Assembly: GCA_012934845.2 (NCBI GenBank)
Contig: WNNJ02002477.1
Coordinates: 1 to 64,000, forward strand
Reading direction: 5' to 3'
Length of the DNA stretch: 64,000 nt
DNA from: Pomphorhynchus laevis
Lineage: Eukaryota; Acanthocephala; Palaeacanthocephala; Echinorhynchida; Pomphorhynchidae
A program made the position numbers and the translations under genes. Within the stretch, counting starts at the first letter, position 1. The number at the start of each line of letters is the position of its first letter. A model generated the notes under the pieces. That model saw only the letters and a list, made by a program, of their open reading frames with translations, made no database searches and was not told the origin of the DNA. Below are positions 1 through 10,227 of this stretch, one piece after another.

Positions 1-41
1 CAATCAAGACAAAACAATCAAAACAATCTAGACAATCAAAA
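1..41 (+). repeat. Short tandem repeat in LINE alpha-1 5' UTR
   Basis: Units of about 9 bp with consensus CAATCAAAA (variants CAATCAAGA, CAATCTAGA) run up to 15 bp before the ORF1 start. The array may extend left of the window. Each other LINE here with a visible 5' UTR has a comparable array of different sequence. Confidence 0.75.
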
Positions 42-56
42 CAACGGACGAATTTG

Positions 57-1346
57 ATGCGCGACAAAACTGACGCCGAGTCATCTAGCGATTCGGATGA
101 GGAGCTACAATTAGCCTTCAAAGACGGCCGATTGAAACCGGGGATTAATGTTGAAGTCAACGATCATACCGCGCTTAACCACAACGCCAGAATCACAATG
201 AATGAAAACAAATCGGTTGCGTGTGATCGAATTAATACTAAACGATGCTGTTGCTGTAATGGATCAAACGCTGTCTGTAAAAACTGTGCTTGTGCCCGAG
301 CAGGTAGATCGTGCACTAACTGCTTTGTAGGGTCTAGATGTTCAAATCGATCGGAAAAACTGTCAGCATGCAGGAACGTCGAGAGTTCGATTGAAAGGCC
401 ATCAACAAAAAGAGCTGATTCCAATAGTTATAACCACCTCTCTTCTAATCTCTGTTTTCAGGATACAACAGAATTTGTCACCTTAGATTTGGAATGCACA
501 GAAGACAATTGTTCGTTGAGAACACTAGTTCGTTCGCCGCGCTCTATATCACGGAACTTTTTCTTGCAAGATTTTCTCTGCGGTGCTTGTTCAGCGAAGC
601 GCCACAATTTATACGAAAACGCTCTTCGTTCCACAGAGGACTCAATTAACGCACTGAAAATGGAAATCAATGAACTTAGGGAAATCGTTAATAAGTTACC
701 TAATCGGACGTCGGATGATAGGAATAGCAAAGGTGGCGAAACATTCTCTCGAACATTTGCGAGTGTTGTTCGACAACAGGTCGCCCGAACTGTTATGGCT
801 ACTTGTGACGTATCGCGTAAGTCTCCAGCATCAGCGTTAGATATAATGCAGGTTTGTCACGAGCAGGCAAAAAGATCTGGCAACATTATAATAAGAGGGT
901 TACCTGTTAGTGAAACTGATCACAACATTGTGAGAGACATCCTGGCTGTTACTGGTCATTTAATTCCTCCTGATAAGAAAATACGAGTAAATCGCCTTCC
1001 AAGTAAACGAAAGGATATTCCATCATGGGCGGTTGTTTCGCTTGATGAGTTTTCGGTTAGTGAGATACTTTCGCAGTCTTTCCGATTAAAGTATGATGAA
1101 CGTTTTAAGAATATATTTTTGCACCCTGATAGATCCATCCCCGAACGAGAAGCGTACAGAAAATTGCGTGAACACCTAAAGGAACAAATTAGAGCCGATC
1201 CATTCCATAGATACATAATCCGCGAATCAAAGGTTGTGAGACTTGAACATAGGGAACGACCTCCTGTCAAACAGAACGATGAGCTTAACCAAGTATTTAC
1301 CCAGAGCCAAGATCTCTCCAAAACAACCCCAGACCAAACCATATGA
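57..1346 (+). CDS. LINE alpha-1 ORF1 protein (CXC-like + Cys zinc finger + RRM-like)
   Basis: 429 codons from ATG at 57; a TTG lies just before it in the same frame. Role inferred from family: RNA-binding nucleoprotein for the LINE transcript. Visible order: acidic N-terminus; a cysteine cluster at about residues 63-96 spaced like a TSO1/tesmin CXC domain (CKNCACARAGRSCTNC); a four-Cys finger at about 148-181 of the type CTEDNC ... FLCGAC; a short helical stretch with heptad-like spacing (about 190-215); then an RRM-like region (about 285-405) beginning GNIIIRGLPVSE. The last part, with the NRLPSKRK and REHLKEQI segments, matches the C-terminal layout of the other ORF1s here. The stop at 1344-1346 is 6 nt before ORF2. 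Alternative: the CXC match could be convergent cysteine spacing. Confidence 0.8.
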   Translation: MRDKTDAESSSDSDEELQLAFKDGRLKPGINVEVNDHTALNHNARITMNENKSVACDRINTKRCCCCNGSNAVCKNCACARAGRSCTNCFVGSRCSNRSEKLSACRNVESSIERPSTKRADSNSYNHLSSNLCFQDTTEFVTLDLECTEDNCSLRTLVRSPRSISRNFFLQDFLCGACSAKRHNLYENALRSTEDSINALKMEINELREIVNKLPNRTSDDRNSKGGETFSRTFASVVRQQVARTVMATCDVSRKSPASALDIMQVCHEQAKRSGNIIIRGLPVSETDHNIVRDILAVTGHLIPPDKKIRVNRLPSKRKDIPSWAVVSLDEFSVSEILSQSFRLKYDERFKNIFLHPDRSIPEREAYRKLREHLKEQIRADPFHRYIIRESKVVRLEHRERPPVKQNDELNQVFTQSQDLSKTTPDQTI

Positions 1347-1352
1347 CTGCCA

Positions 1353-4181
1353 ATGGATGGGAGTACTCAGGTTTCAGACACAGATAGCGCAGACTCTTGT
1401 TCGCTTCTTCTATATAATGTAGAAGGATTTAAATGTTTAATGTCAGAAGAATTTAATAGTTGGGTTCGGCTGTTCGATATTGTAATACTAACTGAAACGT
1501 TCTCCACAACATCCATTTCTCTGCCTGGTTTTTATTCCTTCGATATTCCTGCTGTAATGGCAAAACGTGGCCGCCCTAGTGGGGGGCTTTTAGTTGCAAT
1601 AAAACCCATAATATCACAATGGTCTTATAGTTATTCTGATAACGCGATACTTGTAGATTCTGCCACCCTATCAATAATCGGATGTTATTTCAACCCTAGC
1701 CATTCCGCATCGGACATTATTGACGAATTGTCTTCTTTTTTAAGCGAGTCAGTTTGTTCTAAAACTGTTGTAATTGCAGGTGATTTTAATGCACGTTTTG
1801 AACTGCCTATCCCCGAGAAACTTCGTCTACTGTGTGTATTTTTTGAGTCAATGAACATTAAACTGCACGTACCATCAGAAAAATGGTCATACGAGGCTCC
1901 AAACGGAAAATCTTGTATTGATATAGTTTTCACCAATGTCTCAGTTATACGCATGAAATTAGAATTATCTTACTCATGGACTCTTACACGTAAGCATAAA
2001 CCCGTAAAGCTCCGTTTCTTAAATTCATATAAACATCCAGAACAACCGAAAACTTCTAAGCACAGTAGGGTATTACAGATTCAAAAGCTGAATGTTTCTC
2101 AGATTGAAGTGGCTTTTCAATTTCTCAAAGGACGGAAATATGATGATAGTCTTAGTTGTATCTCGAAGGCGATTCTAAGCGCATGTTCACATAAGAAAGT
2201 ACGAAACATAATGCCTCATCTTAAGAAAATTATGCATATCCCGACTTGGCTTCGTAGACTTCAATCTCGTCTTATATCTGAAAGCAGAAGACGTCGTTAT
2301 GAATTGCACGTATCGGATAGTTATACTCAATCGAGACGCTTGTATAACACACACATGCGTGAGTATAAAAGGGCAACATTAATTGCTATGGAAGCTGATC
2401 GTTTAGATAGTGCGGAACTATACCCATGGAAAATAAAACCAAAACGAAAAGATGACGGATCTAGAATTCCTTTAGATCAATGGCTCGTTCATTTTAAAAA
2501 AGTATTACATGATGATACCATCGTCGTCCTAAATAACATTCAAAGCTCGACTAGAAATATCCCGATTACGTTGGTAGACTCAGATCCAATTAACTCTTTG
2601 ATTACTAGCGAAGAAGTTGAATCAGCACTGTTACGCATGTCAAACAAAAAAGCCGCTGGTCCCGATGACGTATGTGTAGAACATCTAAAATCATCTCTCT
2701 CACTTCTTAGCAATTATTGGTTACATATGTTTAACTCGTTTCTATGTGGAGATCCGCTACCTCAGAAATGGAGAGAGGGAATGGTGAAGGTTCTTTATAA
2801 AGGTAAGGGTAATAGAGATCTTCCTGATTCCTATCGTGGTATATCGCTCCTGAATCATTCATATAAACTCTTGACGCAGATCGTTTGTATACGACTAATT
2901 AGATATCGGCAACATTTACTTCCATTTGAGCAATATGGATTTCGACAAGGTAGAAGTACGAGTGATGCTCTGAGAGTTTTACGAGCACGTGTAATAGAAA
3001 AGTTTGAAGCGCATAAATCACTCTACACGATCTTTGTGGACTTTGAGAAGGCTTTTGATTCCATAGATCGAAACTTATTATTGAGAAAGGTTGAACATGG
3101 CGCTAAAGTATATGGCCGCTTTCTTCAGCTTATAAGCAGCATCCTTCAACCAAGTACACTTAGAATATTTGACGGGATTCTGTTCTCACAATCCTTCTGC
3201 GTAAACCGTGGTGTATTGCAAGGAGATCCTCTTAGCCCCCTACTTTTTGCCTTCTTCGTTATGGACCTCCCAAACTGCCTATGTCGAAATTCGAATAGGG
3301 TATGGTCAGTGATGTATGCAGATGATCTTGCTATAGTGTCGGATACTATATCCTCTTCTCAAAGAGCCTTAGATGCGTTATATCATTATTGTATATCTAA
3401 CAAAATGAAGGTTAACATCGAAAAAACCAAAGTCGTCAAGTTTCGTAAGGGTGGTCCACGATGCAAGCATGATCAGCTCACATTTCATGGCGAGCCGCTG
3501 GAATTTTCGCGTTCGTATACTTATCTAGGAATGTCCCTCACTTCGCGTTGGAGTTTTGCTGACCACTTGGAACGCAAGGCGACAAAAATAATTACGGCAA
3601 CGAGTTTGATCCATAATCTGGGGAGTCTCTCTTTCGAGGGTGCAATGAGGTATTTCAGAGTCATGTTGTTGCCCATGATTAGTTATGGTCTTTCCGTTGT
3701 GTGGAATGATTTGACTTCCGGTAATTTCATGCAGCTCGACAGATGTCAGGCAAGATTCTTAAAGCGCATAGTGGGAGTTTCACCAAAGACATCATCTACA
3801 CTAGTTTATACCTTGGCAGCTGTCCCACCTTTATCCGTATATCTGCGCAGTCTTCTTAATATGGTCGAAACTGTTAATTATACTGCAAATCTAGAAATAT
3901 TTAACAAGAAAATATCGGGGATTGATCCGGAACACTTTTTAACGCCAGTTGTCTGTCAACAACATTGGAAAAATTCACACAATTGTAAGCGGCCATTGGT
4001 TTGGCGTTTCTCTACTCATGGGTACCACGATAAGATTTGTCGTATACACATTCCTTTACATTCGCGATCGTCGTGCTGTTCGTGCAAATTTTGTTTGTGC
4101 GCTTGCTGGTCCTTGCTTCATATTTTCGAATGTCCATATTTGCAGCATTTGAGTTTGCAAGATATTGATCGTATGAAGTAA
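1353..4181 (+). CDS. LINE alpha-1 ORF2: endonuclease-reverse transcriptase
   Basis: 942 codons, uninterrupted. N-terminal AP-type endonuclease (about 10-230): LTETF carries the catalytic Glu, then RGRPSGG, GDFNARF and the ID motif. The usual SDH near its end reads RKHKPV, so that Asp is absent, which is odd for an otherwise intact enzyme. RT (about 430-720): KAAGPDD, YRGISLLN, YGFRQGRST, FVDFEKAFD (motif A), GVLQGDPLSP (motif B) and YADD (motif C). The thumb region includes YLGMSLTSRWSF and LKRIVGVSPK. The extreme C-terminus has a Cys/His cluster (CCSCKFCLCAC ... HIFECP), probably a nucleic-acid-binding knuckle. It should nick the target and copy the element RNA. Clade uncertain. Confidence 0.9.
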   Translation: MDGSTQVSDTDSADSCSLLLYNVEGFKCLMSEEFNSWVRLFDIVILTETFSTTSISLPGFYSFDIPAVMAKRGRPSGGLLVAIKPIISQWSYSYSDNAILVDSATLSIIGCYFNPSHSASDIIDELSSFLSESVCSKTVVIAGDFNARFELPIPEKLRLLCVFFESMNIKLHVPSEKWSYEAPNGKSCIDIVFTNVSVIRMKLELSYSWTLTRKHKPVKLRFLNSYKHPEQPKTSKHSRVLQIQKLNVSQIEVAFQFLKGRKYDDSLSCISKAILSACSHKKVRNIMPHLKKIMHIPTWLRRLQSRLISESRRRRYELHVSDSYTQSRRLYNTHMREYKRATLIAMEADRLDSAELYPWKIKPKRKDDGSRIPLDQWLVHFKKVLHDDTIVVLNNIQSSTRNIPITLVDSDPINSLITSEEVESALLRMSNKKAAGPDDVCVEHLKSSLSLLSNYWLHMFNSFLCGDPLPQKWREGMVKVLYKGKGNRDLPDSYRGISLLNHSYKLLTQIVCIRLIRYRQHLLPFEQYGFRQGRSTSDALRVLRARVIEKFEAHKSLYTIFVDFEKAFDSIDRNLLLRKVEHGAKVYGRFLQLISSILQPSTLRIFDGILFSQSFCVNRGVLQGDPLSPLLFAFFVMDLPNCLCRNSNRVWSVMYADDLAIVSDTISSSQRALDALYHYCISNKMKVNIEKTKVVKFRKGGPRCKHDQLTFHGEPLEFSRSYTYLGMSLTSRWSFADHLERKATKIITATSLIHNLGSLSFEGAMRYFRVMLLPMISYGLSVVWNDLTSGNFMQLDRCQARFLKRIVGVSPKTSSTLVYTLAAVPPLSVYLRSLLNMVETVNYTANLEIFNKKISGIDPEHFLTPVVCQQHWKNSHNCKRPLVWRFSTHGYHDKICRIHIPLHSRSSCCSCKFCLCACWSLLHIFECPYLQHLSLQDIDRMK

Positions 4182-4389
4182 AGTGCACGATCTATCTGAG
4201 GCCTTTTAAGAGGAAAAGTGCAGAAGCATTAGGGGCATAGTATATGACGAAGAGAAGATGCAATGTAATGGTACAACGTCTAACATCAGCATCCGTTTAA
4301 ATTGAATGTTTTTGATTTATTGTAACTATATTTTCTTTCTTTTATATTTTGTCGAAGCCGAGAGGCGCGATGGCAATAAATTTTCTCTC

Positions 4390-4390
<1 letters not shown>

Positions 4391-4420
<30 letters not shown>

Positions 4421-4421
4421 T
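4391..4421 (+). repeat. (ATT)n tail of LINE alpha-1
   Basis: Ten tandem ATT units follow the 3' UTR, as in LINEs that end in short repeats instead of poly(A). The related copy just downstream also ends in ATT units near 5757-5769. Confidence 0.8.
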
Positions 4422-5769
4422 TGAGCTAGCTCATATAATGTACACGCGAGCATGGAGCAGTCCGGTCTTGCAATATGTACGAAGTTTGAATCGTAGACCG
4501 TTGTATGCTACTTTTGTTGACTTTGAGCGAGCATTTGACACAGTGAATCGTTCTTTGTTACTTGATAAACTTTCCACCAGAGTGTCCGTTAGTGGTCGCT
4601 TTTTGTATCTTATTTATTCTGTGCTTCAGCCTAATCGCCTTAAAGTATCTGATGGTATCAACACCTCTGATTTCTTTTTTGCTAATCGCGGTGTTTTACA
4701 GGGAGATCCACTCAGCCCTATATTATTTTCCTTTTTTGTTATGGATTTGCCTATGCATCTTCGTCATGCATCGAATGAAGTCTCTTGTACCCTCTATGCC
4801 GACGATCTAGTAATATTAGCCAAAGATCTTTTATCCGCTCAAAGTGCGTTAGATGCTCTGTCATCCTATTGTTTATCAAATCAGTTGACGGTGAATGTAA
4901 ATAAATCGAAAGCCCTTAAATTTCGGTTAGGTGGACCTTTGCGTCGATGTGACATGCTGAGAATAGGCAATGTAGATTTAGAATTCTGCAATAGTTACAA
5001 TTATTTGGGAGTATTACTTTCGTCGAAATGGTCATTTACTGAACACCTATATCGTAAATCCTCGAAGTTAGTTGTAGCAACCTCTTATGCAAAAAACTTA
5101 GGTTCTTTATCTTTCTCAGGAGCCCTCCGGTATTTTCGAAGTATGTTGCTTCCCATAGTTTCATATGCTTTGCCAGTTATCTGGTCGGATTTAAGTCCCT
5201 TCAATTTTCAGCAGTTGGACAGGTGTCAATGGAGATTCGTGAAGCGAATTGTTGGAGTCTCACCAAAATGTTCTTCATCGGTTATAGCGATACTATCATC
5301 GTTAGAACCTTGCTCTAAATACATCTGCTCAACATTTAATCTTGAACACACTGCATCATTTACTACTAACCTGAACATGTTCTTTCGAAAGACGACGTTC
5401 ATTGGATTCTGAATTTTATCTTACTCCGGCATTCTTACAGACTAAATGGAGAGAACCCTGTGCAAGGAAAAGACCGCTGATCTGGAGAGCATCTGTCCAT
5501 GGATATCACGATAAATTCTGCGCTATTAGAATTCCAGTACATGCACGGTGCTCTTTGTGCATTTGTGTTCTTTGCAAAAATGAATGCGCATCTAACCTGC
5601 ATATCTTCACTTGCCCAATTTTGAAAAATCTGTCACTATCCGATATTGACAGTAGGAGAAGATTTTGAAATACAATTTATAAAATTGATAAACTTTTGGT
5701 GTATTTATTTTGTTTACCCAGTACCGAAAGGTAAAGAGGTATAATAAATTATCTCATTATTATTATTAA
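4422..5769 (+). mobile_element. LINE alpha-2, 5'-truncated relative of alpha-1
   Basis: Begins inside the RT domain, directly after the ATT tail of the previous element, and runs through a short 3' UTR to a tail of ATT units. Encoded protein parallels the alpha-1 ORF2 from just upstream of RT motif A to the C-terminal Cys/His knuckle, but is clearly diverged (FVDFERAFD versus FVDFEKAFD), so it is a sister lineage and not a duplicate. Confidence 0.8.
4438..5668 (+). pseudogene. LINE alpha-2 ORF2 fragment (RT and C-terminal knuckle)
   Basis: Open from 4438 to about 5400 in one frame: FVDFERAFD (motif A), GVLQGDPLSP (motif B), YADD (motif C), and the thumb with WSFTEHL and VKRIVGVSPK. The match then moves to another frame (about 5402-5668), keeping the C-terminal knuckle CSLCICVLCKNEC ... 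HIFTC. One small indel near 5390-5405 therefore separates the two parts. There is no endonuclease, ORF1 or RT N-terminus, so this is a dead 5'-truncated copy. Confidence 0.8.
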
Positions 5770-5868
5770 AAACGCTGCATTATTATTAAATACAACAGCA
5801 GCAAAAGAGCGTAGAGCTCGTACAGGCCTGGTACAGGGTTAAAAAATATCAATGAAAATCCGATTGTT

Positions 5869-8624
5869 TTAAGTTAGTACATTCTTCAGATTTCTCTTGA
5901 AGGACAAAATACTGGAGGCCGAAACCACTTGACTTGGTAGCTTATTCCAGCTTTTCCACGTTCGGTTGACAATTGTGTTAAATCTTCTTCGTGGACGAAT
6001 GTGGGTCTTTAACGTGAGGTGATGTCCCCTCAATCTGTTTGAATTTCGAAGTTCGAACAGTTTGCGACAAACATGTTCCCTCTGCCCTTTTTGAACATTA
6101 AGCGCTGTCCACACAAACATTAAATCAGATGACTTTAAAGATTTCTTCACTGTGGTCACACCAAGTGCGTGAAGTCGAAAAATGAATGAGAGCTTGCGTT
6201 GGCTGGGTACAAGATGTGTGGCCTTGCGTAATATGGATTCGTACAGGTTCATCTCTGTCGTAGTTTGAGGGTGACAGGCAGGTGAAGCGTATCTCATTAA
6301 AGATAAGACATAAGCATTGTAAATTAACTTAAAACTGGATGCGTCAAGCTGGCCAATGGTCCTTCTAATAAGTCCTAAAATTCGACGGCATTTAGCAACT
6401 GTGTGACTGGTATGTGGGATGGTCGATAAGCTTCTATTTACGATCACTCCAAGGTCTTGAAATTGGAGAACTGTTTCAATTTCTCTTCCGTCAATGGTAT
6501 ATGATGAATTGATGTGTAGATGTCCGATGCGCATATGTTTTGACTTATCGGGGTTTAATACCAGTCCCCGTTGATTACACCATACCTTAATATTATCAAT
6601 GTCTCTCTGGAGTATCATTGGATCTCGGCTATCGATTATTGGTCGCCAAATTTTCAAGTCGTCGGCATATAAACCACATGGACTCGAAATAGCTGTAGTA
6701 AGCTCGTTGATGTAAATAATGAAGAGCAATGGACTGAGTACCGATCCCTGAGGAATACCGCTTCCAGGATTTCTTGTTTTTGACATTTGTTTATTAGCCA
6801 ATACAGTAATCTTCCGATTTCTAAGGAAGGAGTTAATCCAATTAAGGAGGGTTCCTCTGATGCCGTACTGTTCCAGCGTAATAAGGAGGACATCATAGTA
6901 TATCCGATCAAATGCTTTGCTGAGGTCGAAAAACAAAACATCAACACTAACTCCAGCCTCGGCATATCTGGTCCAATCACTCCTCGCAAGTATGAGGTTT
7001 GTGATAGTAGATCTTCTTGGGCGGAAACCATGCTGGTTGTCGCAGAGTACTTGGTTATCTTCTAGGTGCCCGATGATTCGTTTAAAAAGCAGTTTCTCTA
7101 GCACTTTACAAGCAACGCAGGTAAGGCTTATGGGCCGATAGTTGCTTGCTAGATTACGGTCGCCTTTTTTGTAGAGAGGTCGGATTATAGAACATTTCCA
7201 ATCTGATGGTATACAGCCTGTTGACAAGGAGAAATCGAATATGGTGTGTAAAGGTTCATATATTACTGGTGCAAGTTCCCGAAGAAGAATTGGAGGAATA
7301 TTGTCTGGTCCTGCCGCAATTGATCGTGGTAGCTTTAGAAGTTCGTTAAGAACCTCAAATTTATCAAATGGAGTAAATTCGTAACACGGATATTGAGCAG
7401 TGGAGAATCTGGGGCAATACTGACAGGTAGGACTCTCTAGCGTGAATTGATTTAGGAAAATATTGACAATTGCTTTGTCATCAGATGTGAGCTCACCGGT
7501 TTCCATAAATATAGAGTTAATCTCAGACGTAGTTGATTTTAATGAGCTGATATGTTTGAACAATTTACTGGGATATCTTTTTGATGATCGACAAAGATTG
7601 GAAACGAAGCACCTGCGTTTCTGACGTTTAAGTGCCGTAACTTGATTTCGTAATTCCTTGTAATCGGTCCAAGAACAATTCTGTTCTTTGAATTTTTTGT
7701 AAATTTTGTCTCTTGTCTTAATCATTTGTTTAATCTGCGAGTCAAACCAAATGGGAGTTTTGTGAGATGTGCGCTGACGTTTTAAAGGGGAGAAGTAATT
7801 TAGAGCATTGATCAAAGTAGATTTGAAATTTTCCCAGCACTGATCTATGCCAATTTCATATGGATTAGGCCATTGAATGTTTCGAATAGCTTGCGTCATA
7901 CTTGCGAAATTCGCTTTGAAGGGATTCAATTCGGGTTTTGCCGAGGGGGCTGTTTTAAAGAGACTGACAGAAAGCGCCAGCCTAATGACACAATGATCAC
8001 TGTGGCCAATAGGGGGCTGAGAGAGATTTCATCAATTGTGGGTTCCCCTCGTGATAAGCAGAGGTCTAAAATGGCAGATGATTGCTTCCTCCTTCTAGTG
8101 GGTTCGTGAATATGCTGGGTTAGATTGAGATCGTTGAACGTATCAAGGAGATTGGATGATTCAACATCACAACCATGTGTCGAAGTATATAAATCCCAAT
8201 TGACATGAGGCATATTGAAGTCTCCTAGGATAATGATCGGTGACAAGCTTGTTAGGTGATGTCGTAAAGAGATGCCAATCTTTTCAGTTGCGGAGCGCGG
8301 AGATCGGTAAAATAAACCGATATTTAGTTTCTGTCTATCAGGAGAAGATACTGTTGCCCACAGATATTCGTTGTATGAATAATCTGATACAATGCTGTGC
8401 TCGATGATGGTTAACGGTTGCTTGACGTATAATATAACTCCACCTCCTTTTGAGGCGGTTCGATCCGATCGTATAACAAAGTAGCCTGGGATTGAGATTT
8501 CATTATCAGATATATCGTTGTTAAGCCAGGTTTCGCTCAATGCTATGATGTTTGTGTTCATTGAATTAACGAGACACAATATTTCGTCAAATTTGTTGTA
8601 CATGCTTAAACAGTTAGAGTACAT
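5869..8624 (-). pseudogene. LINE A-1 ORF2: endonuclease-RT with one frame change
   Basis: ATG at 8624. Endonuclease part: NIIALSETWLN (catalytic Glu), SKGGGVILYV, LGDFNMPHVNW, ILDLCLS. The frame then breaks at a run of five C (plus-strand G5 at 8012-8016). The SDH motif (GHSDHC) and everything downstream are open in the next frame to the stop at 5869. RT: SIAAGPDNIPP, YKKGD, NYRPISLTC, QHGFRPRRST, FFDLSKAFD (A), GIPQGSVLSPLLF (B), YADD (C), LGLIRRTIG thumb. This is CR1-clade architecture. It is non-functional as read unless the C5 run is a recoding site or sequencing error. Catalytic residues are all present. Confidence 0.85.
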
Positions 8625-8695
8625 GATGGAAATATTATTTTGAGAGTAACGGCAGTGGTGTGGTGTCGCTGTTGGTGTTGAAATTGGATTGATGT

Positions 8696-9940
8696 TTACG
8701 TGGTGGATGCACGAATCTGTGCGGCGGAGAGTGTCGATGGAACGGTTAGACGGATTCCGAGGCTGAATCGCGTATTTACCCTTCGCCGCACAACTTGAAA
8801 ATTTTTCACAATTAGATTTTTTTCACCGTTTTGAATTCTTTGTTGAAGCTCTTTCCTTGCAGATTTCAATCTGTTTCTATCTTCAGTGCTGAGGTCAGGT
8901 AGAAGTCTGATACTGGAGCCCCTTAACTTAAAGGAATTCTTGATGATTTGCTTACTAGTCTCGGGGCTATCAACAACAACTTTCAAAAGCCTTGGTTTGG
9001 TACCATCTTGTTTCTTCCCAATGCGAAAGAGGTGTATTACCTGTCTATTTTGTTCGACTGATATTTCTGTTGGGAGAACAGTTGAAAGAACTTGCTTTAC
9101 TGAATCAACATAATGTTTAATCCGGATGAGACTGTTTGGACTCGGTGATTCATTTAAATTTACAATGATGAAACATTTATCCCGATCGAATGTCCGGCGT
9201 TTGTGTCGTTTAGGCTCAGATAGAATAGGTATATTGGGGTTATCAGTGTTGTTTACAGTGGAATTGGTATGATTTATCATTTGTTTGAGTGTTCCATCCA
9301 TTTTATATAGACTATGGGTTGTTTGAAGACAATAAAAAGTTGGGAGTGCTGTGTGATGTGGTGCTTCTGTGTTTGTTTCCGGCCTTGGATGTGTTTTCTG
9401 AGTGATATGGAATGTTTGTTTCTGTGTATCCTTGTGAGAAATGATGGAATTCTCTAGATTTGACGAATCCAGGAAATCGGATTTAAGGTTAGATAAGGAA
9501 GTTTCAAGGGTTGTTGCCTTTACGATTCGCGATCTTGCATGTCCTCGTGTCCAAACTCGAGTAGGGGTAGATTTCCGGAATATTGAAGTATCAGATGTTG
9601 CCGTTATGTTGATCGGGGCGATTTCATTGTCTAGTGAAGGTATTGTATCTTGCTCGAATACTTCACATGTATAAGGGATATCTGATCGTAATGGTTTATC
9701 AGTGTCTTCGGTTAGTGAGCGTAGATCGTTAATAGTCTTATTTAAATTTGCAATTGCAAGAGCTGTACATAAACCACAATAGAAATTGCGACTCGTCATT
9801 GTTTGAGAACTGTCTGAGGGGAAGCTTACTTTGGTCCATATCGTGCAGCCGTGAGAGTCACATGCCACTTCATTATCTGCGTACCCAACCGACTTTGTTG
9901 TATTGTTGTGTTTCGCTTGCTTGTTGGTCTTCTTTGTCAT
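8696..9940 (-). CDS. LINE A-1 ORF1 protein (Cys zinc finger + RRM-like)
   Basis: 414 codons, intact. Starts MTKKTNK, a basic N-terminus like the other ORF1s. A four-Cys finger follows at about residues 27-62 (CDSHGCTIWT ... FYCGLC). The middle is Ser/Thr/His-rich and low complexity (about 80-240). The C-terminal RRM-like region (about 255-405) contains CFIIVNL, HLFRIGKKQDG, PRLLKVVVDSP and KNLIVKNFQVVRRR. Function by family: RNA-binding chaperone or nucleoprotein. The stop lies about 70 nt before the first in-frame ATG of ORF2. The finger is PHD-like in spacing but has only four clear ligands. Confidence 0.8.
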   Translation of the reverse strand: MTKKTNKQAKHNNTTKSVGYADNEVACDSHGCTIWTKVSFPSDSSQTMTSRNFYCGLCTALAIANLNKTINDLRSLTEDTDKPLRSDIPYTCEVFEQDTIPSLDNEIAPINITATSDTSIFRKSTPTRVWTRGHARSRIVKATTLETSLSNLKSDFLDSSNLENSIISHKDTQKQTFHITQKTHPRPETNTEAPHHTALPTFYCLQTTHSLYKMDGTLKQMINHTNSTVNNTDNPNIPILSEPKRHKRRTFDRDKCFIIVNLNESPSPNSLIRIKHYVDSVKQVLSTVLPTEISVEQNRQVIHLFRIGKKQDGTKPRLLKVVVDSPETSKQIIKNSFKLRGSSIRLLPDLSTEDRNRLKSARKELQQRIQNGEKNLIVKNFQVVRRRVNTRFSLGIRLTVPSTLSAAQIRASTT

Positions 9941-10128
9941 ATTTTTGTCATATAATGTGATATTGTACTGGAATTCAAATTTCCATCAATTTTTCAAACG
10001 GAAAATTCGTTATTGAATAATGGATCCGACCAACAGATTTCGTTTATTGCGGTATCAATGGAATTTGATTTAAATTTCAATTTGAAATTGTAAGAACTTA
10101 TTATAATCAAGACAATTTTAAATTCTTT

Positions 10129-10167
10129 AATCGTTGAAGTAATCGTTGTAATCGATGTAATCGTTGT
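10129..10167 (-). repeat. Tandem repeat in LINE A-1 5' UTR
   Basis: On the plus strand, AATCGTTGAAGT, AATCGTTGT, AATCGATGT and AATCGTTGT follow one another (9-bp unit, about four copies). They lie between the shared 33-bp block and ORF1. Confidence 0.7.
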
Positions 10168-10194
10168 AAACCTTTTTATCTCAAACCCTTTTTT

Positions 10195-10227
10195 ATTAAT
10201 ACAGATTTTTCCGCAAGCGTAGCGATC
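10195..10227 (-). promoter_or_regulatory. 33-bp block shared with LINE A-2 5' UTR
   Basis: On the minus strand it begins GATCGCTACGCTTGCGG and ends TGTATTAAT. It is an exact 33/33 reverse-complement match to 13516-13548, which occupies the same 5'-UTR position in LINE A-2. The flanking sequences of the two elements do not match, so the block looks selected or copied as a unit, possibly an internal promoter. Function is inference. Confidence 0.6.

Larger units (their letters stand above)
1..4421 (+). mobile_element. LINE alpha-1, both ORFs open, left end outside the window
   Basis: Non-LTR retrotransposon with 5' tandem repeats (1-41), ORF1 (57-1346), ORF2 (1353-4181), a 3' UTR of about 210 bp and an ATT-repeat tail (4391-4421). 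Neither ORF shows a stop or frame break, so this copy looks young. The clade is not assigned: the RT has a KGKG...YRGISLLN signature instead of the KKGD...YRPISL seen in the CR1-like elements nearby. A 5'-truncated relative starts immediately after the ATT tail, so this copy may have landed in or next to it. Confidence 0.85.
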
